Shown here piece by piece: positions 1 to 11,249 of a stretch of 64,000 bases of DNA. Origin of the DNA: Maricaulis sp048269565 (GTDB lineage: Bacteria; Pseudomonadota; Alphaproteobacteria; Caulobacterales; Maricaulaceae); NCBI RefSeq assembly GCF_048269565.1, contig NZ_JBLXIK010000002.1, positions 124,001 to 188,000 of the forward strand. Direction: 5' to 3'. Position 1 is the stretch's first letter. Each line of letters opens with the position of its first letter. Below the pieces are notes generated by a model. That model saw only the letters and a list, made by a program, of their open reading frames with translations, was not told the DNA's origin and searched no databases. The position numbers and the translations under genes are program-made.

Positions 1-62
1 ATGGCGCAGTTATAGCCGCCAGGGCCGCCGCCGATAATGACGAGATCATAGGGCTTTGACAT
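1..62 (-). CDS. lpdA: dihydrolipoyl dehydrogenase (E3), N-terminal fragment cut by the window edge
   Basis: Only the first 20 codons lie in the window. They read MSKPYDLVIIGGGPGGYNCA, the N-terminal FAD-binding beta-alpha-beta start (GxGxxG type) of dihydrolipoyl dehydrogenases. E3 reoxidises the lipoyl groups of the 2-oxoglutarate dehydrogenase E2, using NAD+. It follows sucB on the same strand after a 60-base gap, the usual alphaproteobacterial sucA-sucB-lpd order, so assignment to the 2-oxoglutarate dehydrogenase E3 is inferred from position. The catalytic disulfide lies outside the window. Confidence 0.85.
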   Translation of the reverse strand, partial: MSKPYDLVIIGGGPGGYNCA

Positions 63-122
63 TTTGGGCCTCTCCGATGGCAGGCAGGATATGTGATGCG
101 CGGGGCAGGCCCGCAGGCTTGA

Positions 123-1646
123 TCAGAGGTCGAACAGCAGGCGCTGCGGATCCTCGAGGTTTTCCTTCACACGCACCAGCCAGGTCACGGCTTCCTTGCC
201 GTCGACGATGCGGTGGTCATAGGACAGCGCCAGATACATCATCGGCCGGATCACGACCGCACCGTTGACCGCCATCGGGCGCTCCTGGATCTTGTGCATG
301 CCGAGAATGCCCGATTGCGGCGCATTCAGGATCGGCATCGACATCAGCGAGCCATAGACCCCGCCATTGGAGATGGTGAAGCTGGCGCCCTGCATTTCGT
401 CGATCGTCAGCTTGCCGTCGCGGGCGCGCTTGCCGAGGCGGATGATCTCTTTTTCGATCTCGGCGAGCGACATCTGGTCGGCATTGCGCACCACCGGCAC
501 GACGAGGCCGCGATCGGTGCCGACGGCGACGCCGATATCGTAGAAATTCTTGAAGATGATGTCGGTGCCGTCGATCTCGGCATTGACGGAAGGGATATCC
601 TTCAGCGCCGCGACACAGGCCTTCACGAAGAAACTCATGAAGCCCAGCTTGACGCCGTGCTTGCCGACAAAGGCTTCCTGGTGGGCTTTGCGGGCATCCA
701 TGATGGCGCCCATATCGGCCTCGTTATAGGTCGTCAGGATGGCAGCCGCGTTCTGGGCATCCTTGAGGCGTTTGGCGATGGTCTGGCGCAGGCGCGTCAT
801 GCGGACACGCTCCTCGCGCGGCCCGGTTTCGCGCGGCGCAGCCGGAGCGGCCGGAGCGGCAGGTGCAGAGGCGGCAGCGGGTGCTGCGGCGGCAGGTGCC
901 GGCGCGGCGGCGGCCTGGAGCGCATCGCCCTTGGTGATGCGGCCATCCCGGCCGGTGCCGGCGATGGCGCCGGCGTCGAGCTTGTTCTCTTCGATAATGC
1001 GCGCGGCCGATGGCATGGCGACGGCATCGCCGCCCGTAGCCGGCGCGGCGGTGGCGGCAGCCGGTGCGGCCGCTGCGGCTGCGCCTTCGGTGATTCTCGC
1101 GACGGCATCGCCCGGAGCGACGCTATCGCCCTCAGCGACCAGCAATTCACTGATCACGCCTGCCACCGGTGACGGCACTTCGACGGCGACCTTGTCGGTC
1201 TCGATCTCGACCAGGGCCTGATCGACGGTGACGCTGTCGCCGACCTTGACCAGCCAGGCGCCGATCGTGCCCTCAGTGACCGATTCACCCATTTGCGGCA
1301 CCGTCGCCTCGACCGTCTCGCCGCCAGAGCTGGCGGCCGGAGCGGCGGGGGCAGCAAGCGCGGCAGCCGGTGCCGGCGCTTCAGCGGCGGGGGCAGCCGC
1401 AGCGGTCTCGCCACCGGCATTCATCGTCGCCAGCCGGGCGCCGATCTCAACGGTCTCGCCTTCCTCGACGAGAATATCGCCGATCGTGCCATCGCTTTCG
1501 GCGCGCACTTCGATCGCGACCTTGTCGGTCTCGAGTTCAACGAGGACATCGTCTTTCTTGACCGCGTCGCCGGTCTTGACCGACCAGCTGCCGACGGTGG
1601 CTTCAGTGACGGATTCGCCCAGTTGTGGAACGGTGATATCGGTCAT
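123..1646 (-). CDS. sucB: dihydrolipoyllysine succinyltransferase, E2 of 2-oxoglutarate dehydrogenase, with two lipoyl domains
   Basis: E2 transfers the succinyl group to CoA in the 2-oxoglutarate dehydrogenase complex. Two tandem lipoyl domains are visible, each with an ETDKVA motif carrying the lipoylated lysine (K42 in the first; the second domain spans roughly residues 112-187). Ala/Pro-rich linkers separate them. A peripheral-subunit-binding domain follows (about residues 212-245, AARIIEEN), then the catalytic domain with the C-terminal DHRIVDG motif. At 507 aa it is about 100 aa longer than the single-lipoyl E. coli type; the extra length is the second lipoyl domain. The ATG at 1646 (MTDITVP) gives the conserved N-terminus; an in-frame ATG at 1652 is closer to an AGGAAAG ribosome-binding site and cannot be excluded. 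It follows sucA by 35 bases. Confidence 0.95.
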   Translation of the reverse strand: MTDITVPQLGESVTEATVGSWSVKTGDAVKKDDVLVELETDKVAIEVRAESDGTIGDILVEEGETVEIGARLATMNAGGETAAAAPAAEAPAPAAALAAPAAPAASSGGETVEATVPQMGESVTEGTIGAWLVKVGDSVTVDQALVEIETDKVAVEVPSPVAGVISELLVAEGDSVAPGDAVARITEGAAAAAAPAAATAAPATGGDAVAMPSAARIIEENKLDAGAIAGTGRDGRITKGDALQAAAAPAPAAAAPAAASAPAAPAAPAAPRETGPREERVRMTRLRQTIAKRLKDAQNAAAILTTYNEADMGAIMDARKAHQEAFVGKHGVKLGFMSFFVKACVAALKDIPSVNAEIDGTDIIFKNFYDIGVAVGTDRGLVVPVVRNADQMSLAEIEKEIIRLGKRARDGKLTIDEMQGASFTISNGGVYGSLMSMPILNAPQSGILGMHKIQERPMAVNGAVVIRPMMYLALSYDHRIVDGKEAVTWLVRVKENLEDPQRLLFDL

Positions 1647-1681
1647 GATCATGTCTTTCCTGTTCGCGGCGAGGCCGGGCG

Positions 1682-4666
<2,985 letters not shown>

Positions 4667-4740
4667 GGGGGGGAGGGCCTGAAATCGCAAAAAGATTCGT
4701 AGGGAACTAAGCCGATACGGTTAACAACCATCTATGGCCG

Positions 4741-4757
4741 TTCTGTGGAAAACAGAA
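4741..4757. promoter_or_regulatory. 17-bp perfect inverted repeat upstream of sucA (candidate operator)
   Basis: The sequence TTCTGT-GGAAA-ACAGAA has perfect 6-bp arms around a 5-bp spacer and sits about 75 bases upstream of the sucA start codon, between the sucCD terminator and sucA. There is no T-tract, so it is not a terminator. Its position suits binding by a dimeric regulator of the sucAB-lpd unit; no regulator is identified. Confidence 0.35.
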
Positions 4758-4807
4758 GGTTTTGGCAGGCGACTGGTGCCAACTTGCTGACAACTGACGC
4801 CAGACAC

Positions 4808-4843
4808 GAAAAAGCCGCGCCGGGGCCATGCCCGACGCGGCTT
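4808..4843 (-). terminator. rho-independent terminator after sucCD
   Basis: Read on the minus strand, AAGCCGCGTCGGG and CCCCGGCGCGGCTT form a GC-rich stem with one mismatch and a short loop, followed by a run of five T. It lies 20 bases beyond the sucD stop codon, so sucCD should end here and sucAB-lpd should start from its own promoter. Confidence 0.8.
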
Positions 4844-4863
4844 GATCAGAGGTTTGAAAAGCC

Positions 4864-5772
4864 TCAGCCCTTGAGCAATTCCGCCAGCGTAGTGCCGAGA
4901 CGGGCCGGGCTTGGCGAGACGGTGATACCGGCGCGCTGCATGGCTTCGATCTTGTCTTCCGCGCCGCCCTTGCCACCGGAGACGATGGCGCCGGCATGGC
5001 CCATGGTGCGGCCGGCCGGAGCCGTGCGGCCGGCGATGAAGCCGACGGTAGGCTTGGAGCGGCCCTTCCTGGCCTCATCCATCAGGAATTGCGCCGCGTC
5101 TTCTTCGGCCGAACCGCCGATTTCGCCGATCATGATGATCGACTTGGTTTCGTCGTCGGCGAGGAAGAGCTCGAGCATGTCGATAAATTCGGTGCCCTTG
5201 ACCGGGTCGCCGCCAATGCCGACAGCCGTGGTCTGGCCAAGGCCGACCTGGCTGGTCTGGAACACGGCTTCATAGGTCAGCGTGCCGGAGCGCGAGACGA
5301 CGCCGACCGAGCCCTTTTTGAAGATCGAGCCCGGCATGATGCCGATCTTGCACTCTTCAGGGGTCAGGATGCCGGGGCAGTTCGGGCCGAGCAGGCGGGA
5401 ACTGGACTTTTCCAACCGCGCCTTGACCTTGACCATGTCGAGCACCGGAATGCCCTCGGTGATGCAAACGATGAAGGGGATTTCCGCGTCGATGGCTTCG
5501 ATGATCGCGGCGCCGGCCCCTGCAGGCGGCACATAGATCACCGAGGCATCGGCCTGGGTCGCGTCCTTGGCTTCGGCAACCGAGGCGAAGATCGGCAGGC
5601 TGGCGGCGCCATCAAGGCCGGACGACCAGGTCGTGCCACCCTTTTTCGGGTGCACGCCACCAACCATCTTGGTGCCGTAATAGGCCAGCGCCTGTTCGGT
5701 GTGGAAGGTGCCGGTCTTGCCGGTCAGGCCCTGAACAATGATGCGCGTGTCTTTATTGACGAGGATCGACAT
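4864..5772 (-). CDS. sucD: succinyl-CoA ligase (ADP-forming) subunit alpha
   Basis: With SucC it interconverts succinyl-CoA and succinate, coupled to nucleotide triphosphate formation. The 302-aa product starts MSILVNKDTRIIVQGLTG, has the CoA-binding Rossmann domain (GVHPKKGG), the LLGPNCPG motif, and the phosphohistidine region TMGHAGAIVSGG near residue 250. Length is normal. Its ATG directly abuts the sucC stop codon with no intervening base, so the subunits are translated together. A strong terminator follows. Confidence 0.97.
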   Translation of the reverse strand: MSILVNKDTRIIVQGLTGKTGTFHTEQALAYYGTKMVGGVHPKKGGTTWSSGLDGAASLPIFASVAEAKDATQADASVIYVPPAGAGAAIIEAIDAEIPFIVCITEGIPVLDMVKVKARLEKSSSRLLGPNCPGILTPEECKIGIMPGSIFKKGSVGVVSRSGTLTYEAVFQTSQVGLGQTTAVGIGGDPVKGTEFIDMLELFLADDETKSIIMIGEIGGSAEEDAAQFLMDEARKGRSKPTVGFIAGRTAPAGRTMGHAGAIVSGGKGGAEDKIEAMQRAGITVSPSPARLGTTLAELLKG

Positions 5773-6972
5773 CTATTTGGCCTCCTTCACGGCGGCGACA
5801 ATCTTCTGGGCCGCGTCGTCGAGATCGTCCGCAGCGATCACATTGAGACCGGATTCATTGATGATCTTCTTGCCGAGCGCGACATTCGTGCCCTCGAGGC
5901 GCACCACGAGGGGAACCTTCAGCCCGACTTCCTTCACCGCAGCGACAACGCCCTCGGCGATGACGTCGCAGCGCATGATGCCGCCGAAGATATTGACCAG
6001 AATGCCTTTGACGTTCGGGTCAGCGGTGATGATCTTGAAGGCGGCCGTGACTTTCTCGGTCGTGGCACCGCCACCGACATCGAGGAAATTGGCCGGCTCG
6101 GCGCCGTAGAGCTTGATGATGTCCATCGTCGCCATGGCGAGACCGGCACCATTGACCATGCAGCCGATATCACCGTCGAGGGCGACATAGGCGAGGTCAT
6201 GCTTGGAGGCCTCGATTTCCTTGGCGTCTTCCTCGGTCGTATCGCGCAATTCCATGATGTCGGGATGGCGGAACAGGGCATTGCCGTCGAAGGAGACCTT
6301 GGCGTCGAGCACCCGCAGATGACCGTCTTCCATGACGATCAGCGGATTGACCTCGAGCATGCTCATATCCTTCTCGGTGAAGGCCTTGTAGAGAATTTTC
6401 GCCAGCGAACCCATGTCGGCACGCGCGGTGCCGGTCAGCTTCAGCGCATCGGAAATCCGTTCCGCATCGGCGTCGGTGACACCGGTGAGCGGTTCGATAT
6501 TCAGGGTCTGGATCTTTTCCGGGGTCGAATGCGCGACGTCCTCGATATCCATGCCGCCTTCGGTCGAGACCACGAAAGCAACCTTGCCGGTTTCGCGATT
6601 GACCAGGATGGAGAGATAGAGTTCGCGATCAATATCGGCACCGTCCTCGATATAGAGACGATTGACTTGTTTGCCGGCCGGGCCGGTCTGGTGGGTGACC
6701 AGCGTGTTGCCCAGCATTTCCTTGGCGTTCTTGACCACATCTTCTTTCGAGAAGGCGAGACGAACGCCGCCCTTGGCGTCGGGGCCGAGCTCCTTGAACT
6801 TGCCCTTGCCGCGTCCGCCGGCATGGATCTGGGATTTGACGACCCAGAGCGGTCCGGGGAGCTTGTCGGCAGCGGCCTTGGCCTCGTCGACGGAGAAAAT
6901 CGCAACGCCTTCGGCGACAGGCGCGCCAAAGCTCTTCAGGACGGCTTTCGCCTGGTGTTCATGGATATTCAT
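5773..6972 (-). CDS. sucC: succinyl-CoA ligase (ADP-forming) subunit beta
   Basis: ATP-grasp subunit carrying nucleotide and succinate binding. The 399-aa product starts MNIHEHQAKAVLKSFGAPV, followed by the grasp-fold segment SQIHAGGRGKGK. The C-terminal ligase domain includes NIFGGIMRCDVIAEG. Length matches the family. It is the first gene of the sucCD unit, with a candidate promoter 52-79 bases upstream of the ATG. Confidence 0.97.
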   Translation of the reverse strand: MNIHEHQAKAVLKSFGAPVAEGVAIFSVDEAKAAADKLPGPLWVVKSQIHAGGRGKGKFKELGPDAKGGVRLAFSKEDVVKNAKEMLGNTLVTHQTGPAGKQVNRLYIEDGADIDRELYLSILVNRETGKVAFVVSTEGGMDIEDVAHSTPEKIQTLNIEPLTGVTDADAERISDALKLTGTARADMGSLAKILYKAFTEKDMSMLEVNPLIVMEDGHLRVLDAKVSFDGNALFRHPDIMELRDTTEEDAKEIEASKHDLAYVALDGDIGCMVNGAGLAMATMDIIKLYGAEPANFLDVGGGATTEKVTAAFKIITADPNVKGILVNIFGGIMRCDVIAEGVVAAVKEVGLKVPLVVRLEGTNVALGKKIINESGLNVIAADDLDDAAQKIVAAVKEAK

Positions 6973-7023
6973 GTGTGCGGGCCTCGCGGGGAGAGAACGA
7001 CAGATAGGCCGGGTGAGACCCGC

Positions 7024-7051
7024 CTTATAACACCCGCCCGCGTCAGCGCAA
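7024..7051 (-). promoter_or_regulatory. candidate sigma70-type promoter of sucCD
   Basis: On the minus strand a TTGCGC box and a TATAAG box are separated by 16 bases, about 50 bases upstream of the sucC start. The -10 matches consensus at five of six positions; the -35 is weaker. This is the only intergenic space upstream of sucC. Confidence 0.4.
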
Positions 7052-7076
7052 TGGCTTCACACGGGTCGGGATTCAA

Positions 7077-8390
7077 TCAGATACGAACGATGTGCGCCTC
7101 ATCGTCCGGCGGTATGGTTCGGTGAACAATTTCATTGAATTCAAGCGCCCTGAGCGGCGCGGGCCTGTCGGCATCGGGCCCTATCAGATCACCGCTGAAC
7201 AGGCGCACACCCGCGCTGACCGAGGCGCCCAGCAGGGAAGCATTCTCGATCTGCGTCAGAAAAGTCTCCGCCTTCAGGCTCTGCGCCGCGGTCACCAGTC
7301 CCAGCACGGCCTGTACAGTGGCGGTCGCCACCTCACCTTCACCGAGCCGATAGGGAATTTCGGTCCCGAATGCGCCGACACCACAGCCATCAAAGCGGCG
7401 CAGGTCACTGACCCCATAGGGCAGCCGGGCGATGATCTGCGCCCCGAACGGCATCATCGAGCGAAACAATTCATGCATCTGCCCCACCGGGGCGCCGTCG
7501 GGAATCGCATCAATACGCAACAGGAAGTGCCGCCGGATCGGCACCGGCACCGCCTGCAGGATCGCGAAATACTGCATCCGCTCGGAGAGCGAGGAGATGG
7601 TGTCATAATGCACCGGAATGATAATACCGCAGCTGGCGCCCTCGGCGTGGAGCCGCTGGAAGCCGCGCTGGGCCGCCTTCGCCACGGAATGGTCAAGCAG
7701 GCGGTTGAGCGGCCTTGAATTGATCGCCGGAAAGGTGTCGCGCCCATAGGCCGGCCATCCATTCACGATGCGCCGCGCGACGCACAGATGGTGAGTGACG
7801 CTGTTGCGGCGCGCGTCCCAGCACGGTTTGAAAACAATCTCGTCCCAGGGGATACTCGGGGTCCTGGCACCCGGTTCCGTCCAGCGCCGCGTCGCCGGGG
7901 CCGGTGACGATTCCGGCCCGGCCTCGCGCCAGCCGGCAACGTCCCGCGCCGCGCCGGCCTGGTCCGGGCCAGGTGCTGGGGGAACCGGCAAATCCTGAGG
8001 CTGGGCCCTGGCAATGATGTCGAGGAATTCCTCCGGCGAAACCGTGCGTGACTCCGCCACCATTTTCAGCGCGTTGAGCGCCCGGTCCCCGAGAAAGAAC
8101 GCCGACAGTTCGTCAAGGATTTCCCCGACCCTGACCGCCGCGGAATCACCGGTCAATTGGCTGAAAATAATAAGAAAACCGCCCTGGCAACGGAAGACGA
8201 CATCATCGGGGTCGAGGCGCTTTTCGATGAAATGGGCACTGACATCATAGATCTTGGCACGCAGCGGCTGCCAGCTATCGCCCGCGCGCGCTTTCAACTC
8301 CGCAAGATTGAGGAACTGGAACTGCCCCATCTCGACGTCCGCCCGCCCGGCCAGCGCCAGTTTGAGCTTCATCTTGAGTTCAGCCTGCAT
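7077..8390 (-). CDS. probable degenerate GGDEF/EAL-like protein
   Basis: The product has 437 aa, no signal peptide and no membrane segment, so it should be cytoplasmic. Residues about 20-115 (DPDDVVFRCQGGFLIIFSQL) resemble the second half of a GGDEF fold without the GGDEF motif. After a Pro/Ala-rich linker (about 130-175), the C-terminal half resembles an EAL domain whose catalytic residues are missing; its end (LLGASVSAGVRLFSGDLIGP) parallels the LGCDxxQGYLFGRP ending of EAL domains. If correct, it would be a non-catalytic receptor or scaffold rather than a c-di-GMP enzyme. Domain identity is inferred from pattern only. It stands alone between sucC and the bufferin operon; its promoter region contains a perfect tandem repeat. 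Confidence 0.6.
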   Translation of the reverse strand: MQAELKMKLKLALAGRADVEMGQFQFLNLAELKARAGDSWQPLRAKIYDVSAHFIEKRLDPDDVVFRCQGGFLIIFSQLTGDSAAVRVGEILDELSAFFLGDRALNALKMVAESRTVSPEEFLDIIARAQPQDLPVPPAPGPDQAGAARDVAGWREAGPESSPAPATRRWTEPGARTPSIPWDEIVFKPCWDARRNSVTHHLCVARRIVNGWPAYGRDTFPAINSRPLNRLLDHSVAKAAQRGFQRLHAEGASCGIIIPVHYDTISSLSERMQYFAILQAVPVPIRRHFLLRIDAIPDGAPVGQMHELFRSMMPFGAQIIARLPYGVSDLRRFDGCGVGAFGTEIPYRLGEGEVATATVQAVLGLVTAAQSLKAETFLTQIENASLLGASVSAGVRLFSGDLIGPDADRPAPLRALEFNEIVHRTIPPDDEAHIVRI

Positions 8391-8408
8391 TCCCGTCGTG
8401 CTCCCTGC

Positions 8409-8446
8409 CCCCTAGGAAACACCCGGGCCCCTAGGAAACACCCGGG
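8409..8446. repeat. perfect 2 x 19-bp tandem repeat in a promoter region
   Basis: Two exact head-to-tail copies of CCCCTAGGAAACACCCGGG lie at 8409-8427 and 8428-8446. They sit 19-56 bases upstream of the start codon of the GGDEF/EAL-like gene and downstream of the last DoxX gene. Each copy carries a CCTAGG palindrome. The 19-bp period places the copies on nearly the same helical face, as for paired operator sites; a recent slippage duplication is the alternative. Confidence 0.9.
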
Positions 8447-8517
8447 AGTGCAAACAGACCGTTACCACAACCATGGATGCAGCATCGCGCCCGCCGCTAC
8501 CGGCACGGCATGGCCGT

Positions 8518-8946
8518 CTATCGCAAGGTCGCGACGATCATCCCGTCAACAGACAACGCCCCGCCGCCGCGCACACAAAGATAGAACGCCACCGCACCGT
8601 AAACGGCTGCACTGGTCCAGGCCTGCGGGGCGACCCACCAGGCGAAGACCGCCGTCGCCAACAGCAGCGCGAGCCCGACAAACCGCGTAAGAAACCCGAC
8701 CGCCAGCATGGCTGCCGCCAGATGTGCACCCCAGACCGCGATCTGGGCCAATTGTTCCGGCGTGATGAAGGGCACGGCCCAGACCCCGGCCGCACTGACG
8801 GCCGACGGCACCACATCCGGCCAGTCACCGGCATGCGCCCGCCCCCAGACCCACAACCCGGGTATCAGCGACCAGCGAATTGCCGCACCGACGATCCAGT
8901 CCGGCATGAAGCGCTCGGCGCGAACCGTCGTTTTTATTTCCTGCAT
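8518..8946 (-). CDS. DoxX-like membrane protein (second of two), last gene of the bufferin operon
   Basis: A 142-aa protein with about four hydrophobic segments in the DoxX arrangement (IRWSLIPGLWVWGRA near the N-terminus, LAAAMLAVGFLTRFVGLALLLATAVFAWW in the middle, SVDGMI at the C-terminus). DoxX-family proteins accompany bufferin clusters; their role there is not established. The ATG at 8946 is chosen over an upstream TTG. It follows the first DoxX gene by 86 bases on the same strand. The two DoxX proteins are clearly different sequences, not a recent duplication. Confidence 0.75.
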   Translation of the reverse strand: MQEIKTTVRAERFMPDWIVGAAIRWSLIPGLWVWGRAHAGDWPDVVPSAVSAAGVWAVPFITPEQLAQIAVWGAHLAAAMLAVGFLTRFVGLALLLATAVFAWWVAPQAWTSAAVYGAVAFYLCVRGGGALSVDGMIVATLR

Positions 8947-9032
8947 GCCAGTCCCCGCTTGCCCCTGCCTCCATTGGAGACCGTCTGCCGGCAAGCATGC
9001 CCGGACGGCGTCATACTGGCAATCGAATGCAC

Positions 9033-9590
9033 CTAACGCGCGAACCGGGGCCCGGCCCAGTGGTCAATCGAGAGCCGGCCGGGACCATGGGCGGCGATAT
9101 AGAGCGCCAGAACCACCCACAGTGCGTGCGTTCCCCACCAGGCATCCGGATAGACGAATACCTGGATCACCAGCGTCATCCCGAGCAGGGCGAGCGCCGA
9201 GAAGCGGGTCAGCACACCCAGGACGAGCAGAATCGGAAGTACGAATTCCGCCAGGGTCGCCATCCATGCGGCAATCTCCGTCGGGACCAGGGGAAGCGCG
9301 TATTCATTCTCGAACAGGTTCAGGGTCGAGGGCTTCAGGCTGAGCGGGAGTTCCGGCAGGCGCAGGTATGAACGCTGCACCGCGAAGTCATTGATCATCT
9401 CGGTATAGCCGAACACGCCGAACGTCTCGACCTTGGTCAGGAGCGAACGCCAGAATACGCCCGCCAGGGTCAGGCGCGCCAGCACGCGCAAGACATCGCC
9501 TGCGAGGAGAGTCTGCAGCTGGCCAGTCAGGCGCTGATGGATCTGATGCAGGCGCGCAGGCAGTGCCGCCATCGGGGCCGGGAGGGTCAT
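9033..9590 (-). CDS. DoxX family membrane protein (first of two), bufferin operon
   Basis: The 185-aa product has a soluble N-terminal stretch of about 30 aa, then a DoxX-type helix start (LARLTLAGVFWRSLLTKVETF). Further segments are LAEFVLPILLVLGVLTRFSALALLGM and ALWVVLALYIAAHGPGRLSIDHW, the last being the typical DoxX ending (GxGxLSlD). Its ATG overlaps the bufC stop codon by four bases (ATGA), so it is translationally coupled to bufC. It may be a redox or quinone-linked partner of the bufferin pathway; that role is inference. Confidence 0.85.
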   Translation of the reverse strand: MTLPAPMAALPARLHQIHQRLTGQLQTLLAGDVLRVLARLTLAGVFWRSLLTKVETFGVFGYTEMINDFAVQRSYLRLPELPLSLKPSTLNLFENEYALPLVPTEIAAWMATLAEFVLPILLVLGVLTRFSALALLGMTLVIQVFVYPDAWWGTHALWVVLALYIAAHGPGRLSIDHWAGPRFAR

Positions 9591-10345
9591 GGAGTGTTTC
9601 CCTTGAGGATCGAATGGGTGAGAGCTTCGCCGAACAGGGCTGCCGCATCGCCGGCTGGGTCGAGCGAGAGAAGGTGTTCGGCCGCCGCTTCAAGATTTTG
9701 GCCCTGTGCCAGCGCCGTGAAAAACGCCTGCTCACCCGGCGTCAGGGCGCGATGCCTGACGACGCCGCGATGTCGCCACACAAGCGCAGACGCCGGCTCC
9801 GGCCTGAGGACGACAGTCCCGACCGGCTCTGAAGCCTCGCGATTGCGGCGCCAGATCTCATAGACCGGCCAGGGTGAGGACCAGAGGCTGACCGAGGGGT
9901 GCAGACCGGGCGCGAGATTCGGCAGATCGTGCGGCGGCAGCCCCGCAATCCGACCCGGATCAAGAGCCGGGAAGTCGCTGGCATGGTGGGCCTCAAGCCA
10001 AGCGCGGTCGAGACGGGCGATATCGGCCAGATAGACCAGATCCGCTGCCGGAGCGTAACCGGTGATGAAGTCCGCAAAACCGGCGCCATACAGGCTCAGT
10101 GACGGCTCGGCCGGGGGCGACACCTCCCAGTAGGCCCGCGCCATGCTTGCGAAAAACTCGGCCCCGACCAGCCGTGCCACAGCGGGGTAGGCGGACCGCA
10201 AGGCCTCGGTGATCCCGTGCACGACATTATTGCGGTAGACCGCCATGCGCCGCAGCGCCACCGGCGTGGTGAGCCGCGCCTCGATCGCCGCTGGATCACC
10301 GGAACGGATGGCTGCAGCGAAATCCTCGTGGAAATGATCAGGCAT
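9587..10345 (-). CDS. bufC: BufC-type DUF2063 (HvfC/BufC) partner protein
   Basis: The 252-aa product starts MPDHFHEDFAAAIRSG and has the DUF2063 N-terminal signature, with the helical segment RMAVYRNNVVHGITEALRSAYPAVARLVG (near residues 37-65; Y-R-N-N is characteristic). A second domain follows (LYLADIARLDRAWLEAHHA). DUF2063 proteins partner MNIO/DUF692 enzymes, probably presenting the precursor peptide. The chosen ATG (10345) overlaps the end of bufB by eight bases; an open frame extends further upstream only inside bufB. Its stop overlaps the next DoxX start. Confidence 0.9.
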   Translation of the reverse strand: MPDHFHEDFAAAIRSGDPAAIEARLTTPVALRRMAVYRNNVVHGITEALRSAYPAVARLVGAEFFASMARAYWEVSPPAEPSLSLYGAGFADFITGYAPAADLVYLADIARLDRAWLEAHHASDFPALDPGRIAGLPPHDLPNLAPGLHPSVSLWSSPWPVYEIWRRNREASEPVGTVVLRPEPASALVWRHRGVVRHRALTPGEQAFFTALAQGQNLEAAAEHLLSLDPAGDAAALFGEALTHSILKGNTP

Positions 10346-11207
10346 CGGCGCCCGCCTGTTCCATCGCGGCATCCAGCACGCCCTGGGCCCGCTCGCGCTC
10401 GACCAGCAACGTGTCGAATGACGGCAGGTTATTGTCACGCTCGATCAGAACCGGCCGCGGCCCGATGCGTTCGATCACGGCCCCGTACAGCGCCCAGACC
10501 GGGTCGGCGACAGGGGCGCCATGGGTATCAATCAGCAATTCGTCGCCCAGCCCTGCATCCACCTCATGACCCGCCAGATGAATCTCGCCGACGGCGGCAG
10601 CGGGAATCGTATCGAGCCAGGCGGAGATATCGAAACCGAGATTGTGGGCGCTGACATGCAGGTTGTTGACGTCGAGCAACAGGCCGCAGCCGGTGCGGCG
10701 CACGGTCTCGGCAAGAAAATCCGCTTCCGGAATATCCTCGCGCAGCGGCAGATAGCGGGACGGGTTTTCGATCAGCACCCGACGCCCCAGCGCCGTCTGC
10801 ATCGCATCGACGTGCGAACAGAAACGATCAAGGGCCGCCCGGGTCATCGGAGTCGGCAGGAGATCGTTGAAATAGGTGCCCGAATGGACCGACCAGGCCA
10901 GGTGCTCTGATATGCGCACCGGCTCATAGCGGTCGAGCAGACGCTTCCAGCGCTGCAGGTGCATGGTATCAGGCGGTTCCAGCCCGCCCAGCGACATCCC
11001 CACTCCGTGAAGCGATAGCGGCCGCTGCGCCCGGATGGCATCGAGCCAGGCCAGACGCGGACCGCCGGCCGACATGTAATTCTCGGGATGAACCTCGAAC
11101 CACAGGCCGGCCGCCTGCTCGTCCAGTGCCGGGCGAAAATGCTCCGGCTTCAGGCCAAGACCTGCTGAGGGGGATATTTCAGGACTGCACAAGCGACATC
11201 GCCTCAC
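10338..11207 (-). CDS. bufB: BufB, MNIO-family (DUF692) peptide-modifying enzyme
   Basis: MNIO enzymes are multinuclear iron oxidases with a TIM-barrel fold that modify cysteines of RiPP precursors; in bufferins they make thiooxazole-type heterocycles. The 289-aa product has the expected metal-ligand motifs in order: GLGLKPEHF at the start, FEVHPENY, SLHGVGMSLG, ISEHLAWS, LIENPSRY, LLDVNNLHVSAHN, GEIHLAGH, IDTHGAPV and LIERDNN. The start is uncertain: the open frame begins with GTG at 11207, an internal TTG is possible, and there is no convincing ribosome-binding site. It follows bufA by 42 bases and overlaps bufC. Confidence 0.93.
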   Translation of the reverse strand: MRRCRLCSPEISPSAGLGLKPEHFRPALDEQAAGLWFEVHPENYMSAGGPRLAWLDAIRAQRPLSLHGVGMSLGGLEPPDTMHLQRWKRLLDRYEPVRISEHLAWSVHSGTYFNDLLPTPMTRAALDRFCSHVDAMQTALGRRVLIENPSRYLPLREDIPEADFLAETVRRTGCGLLLDVNNLHVSAHNLGFDISAWLDTIPAAAVGEIHLAGHEVDAGLGDELLIDTHGAPVADPVWALYGAVIERIGPRPVLIERDNNLPSFDTLLVERERAQGVLDAAMEQAGADA

Positions 11208-11249
11208 GCTGCGCTGTCGGGGGAACAGCGCATTTGTGGAAAGCCGGGG

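Noticed and set aside
4996..7125. 709-codon open frame on the plus strand opposite sucC and sucD
   Set aside because: It is antisense to two certain genes, with Arg/Asp/Gly-biased composition typical of a high-GC antisense frame.
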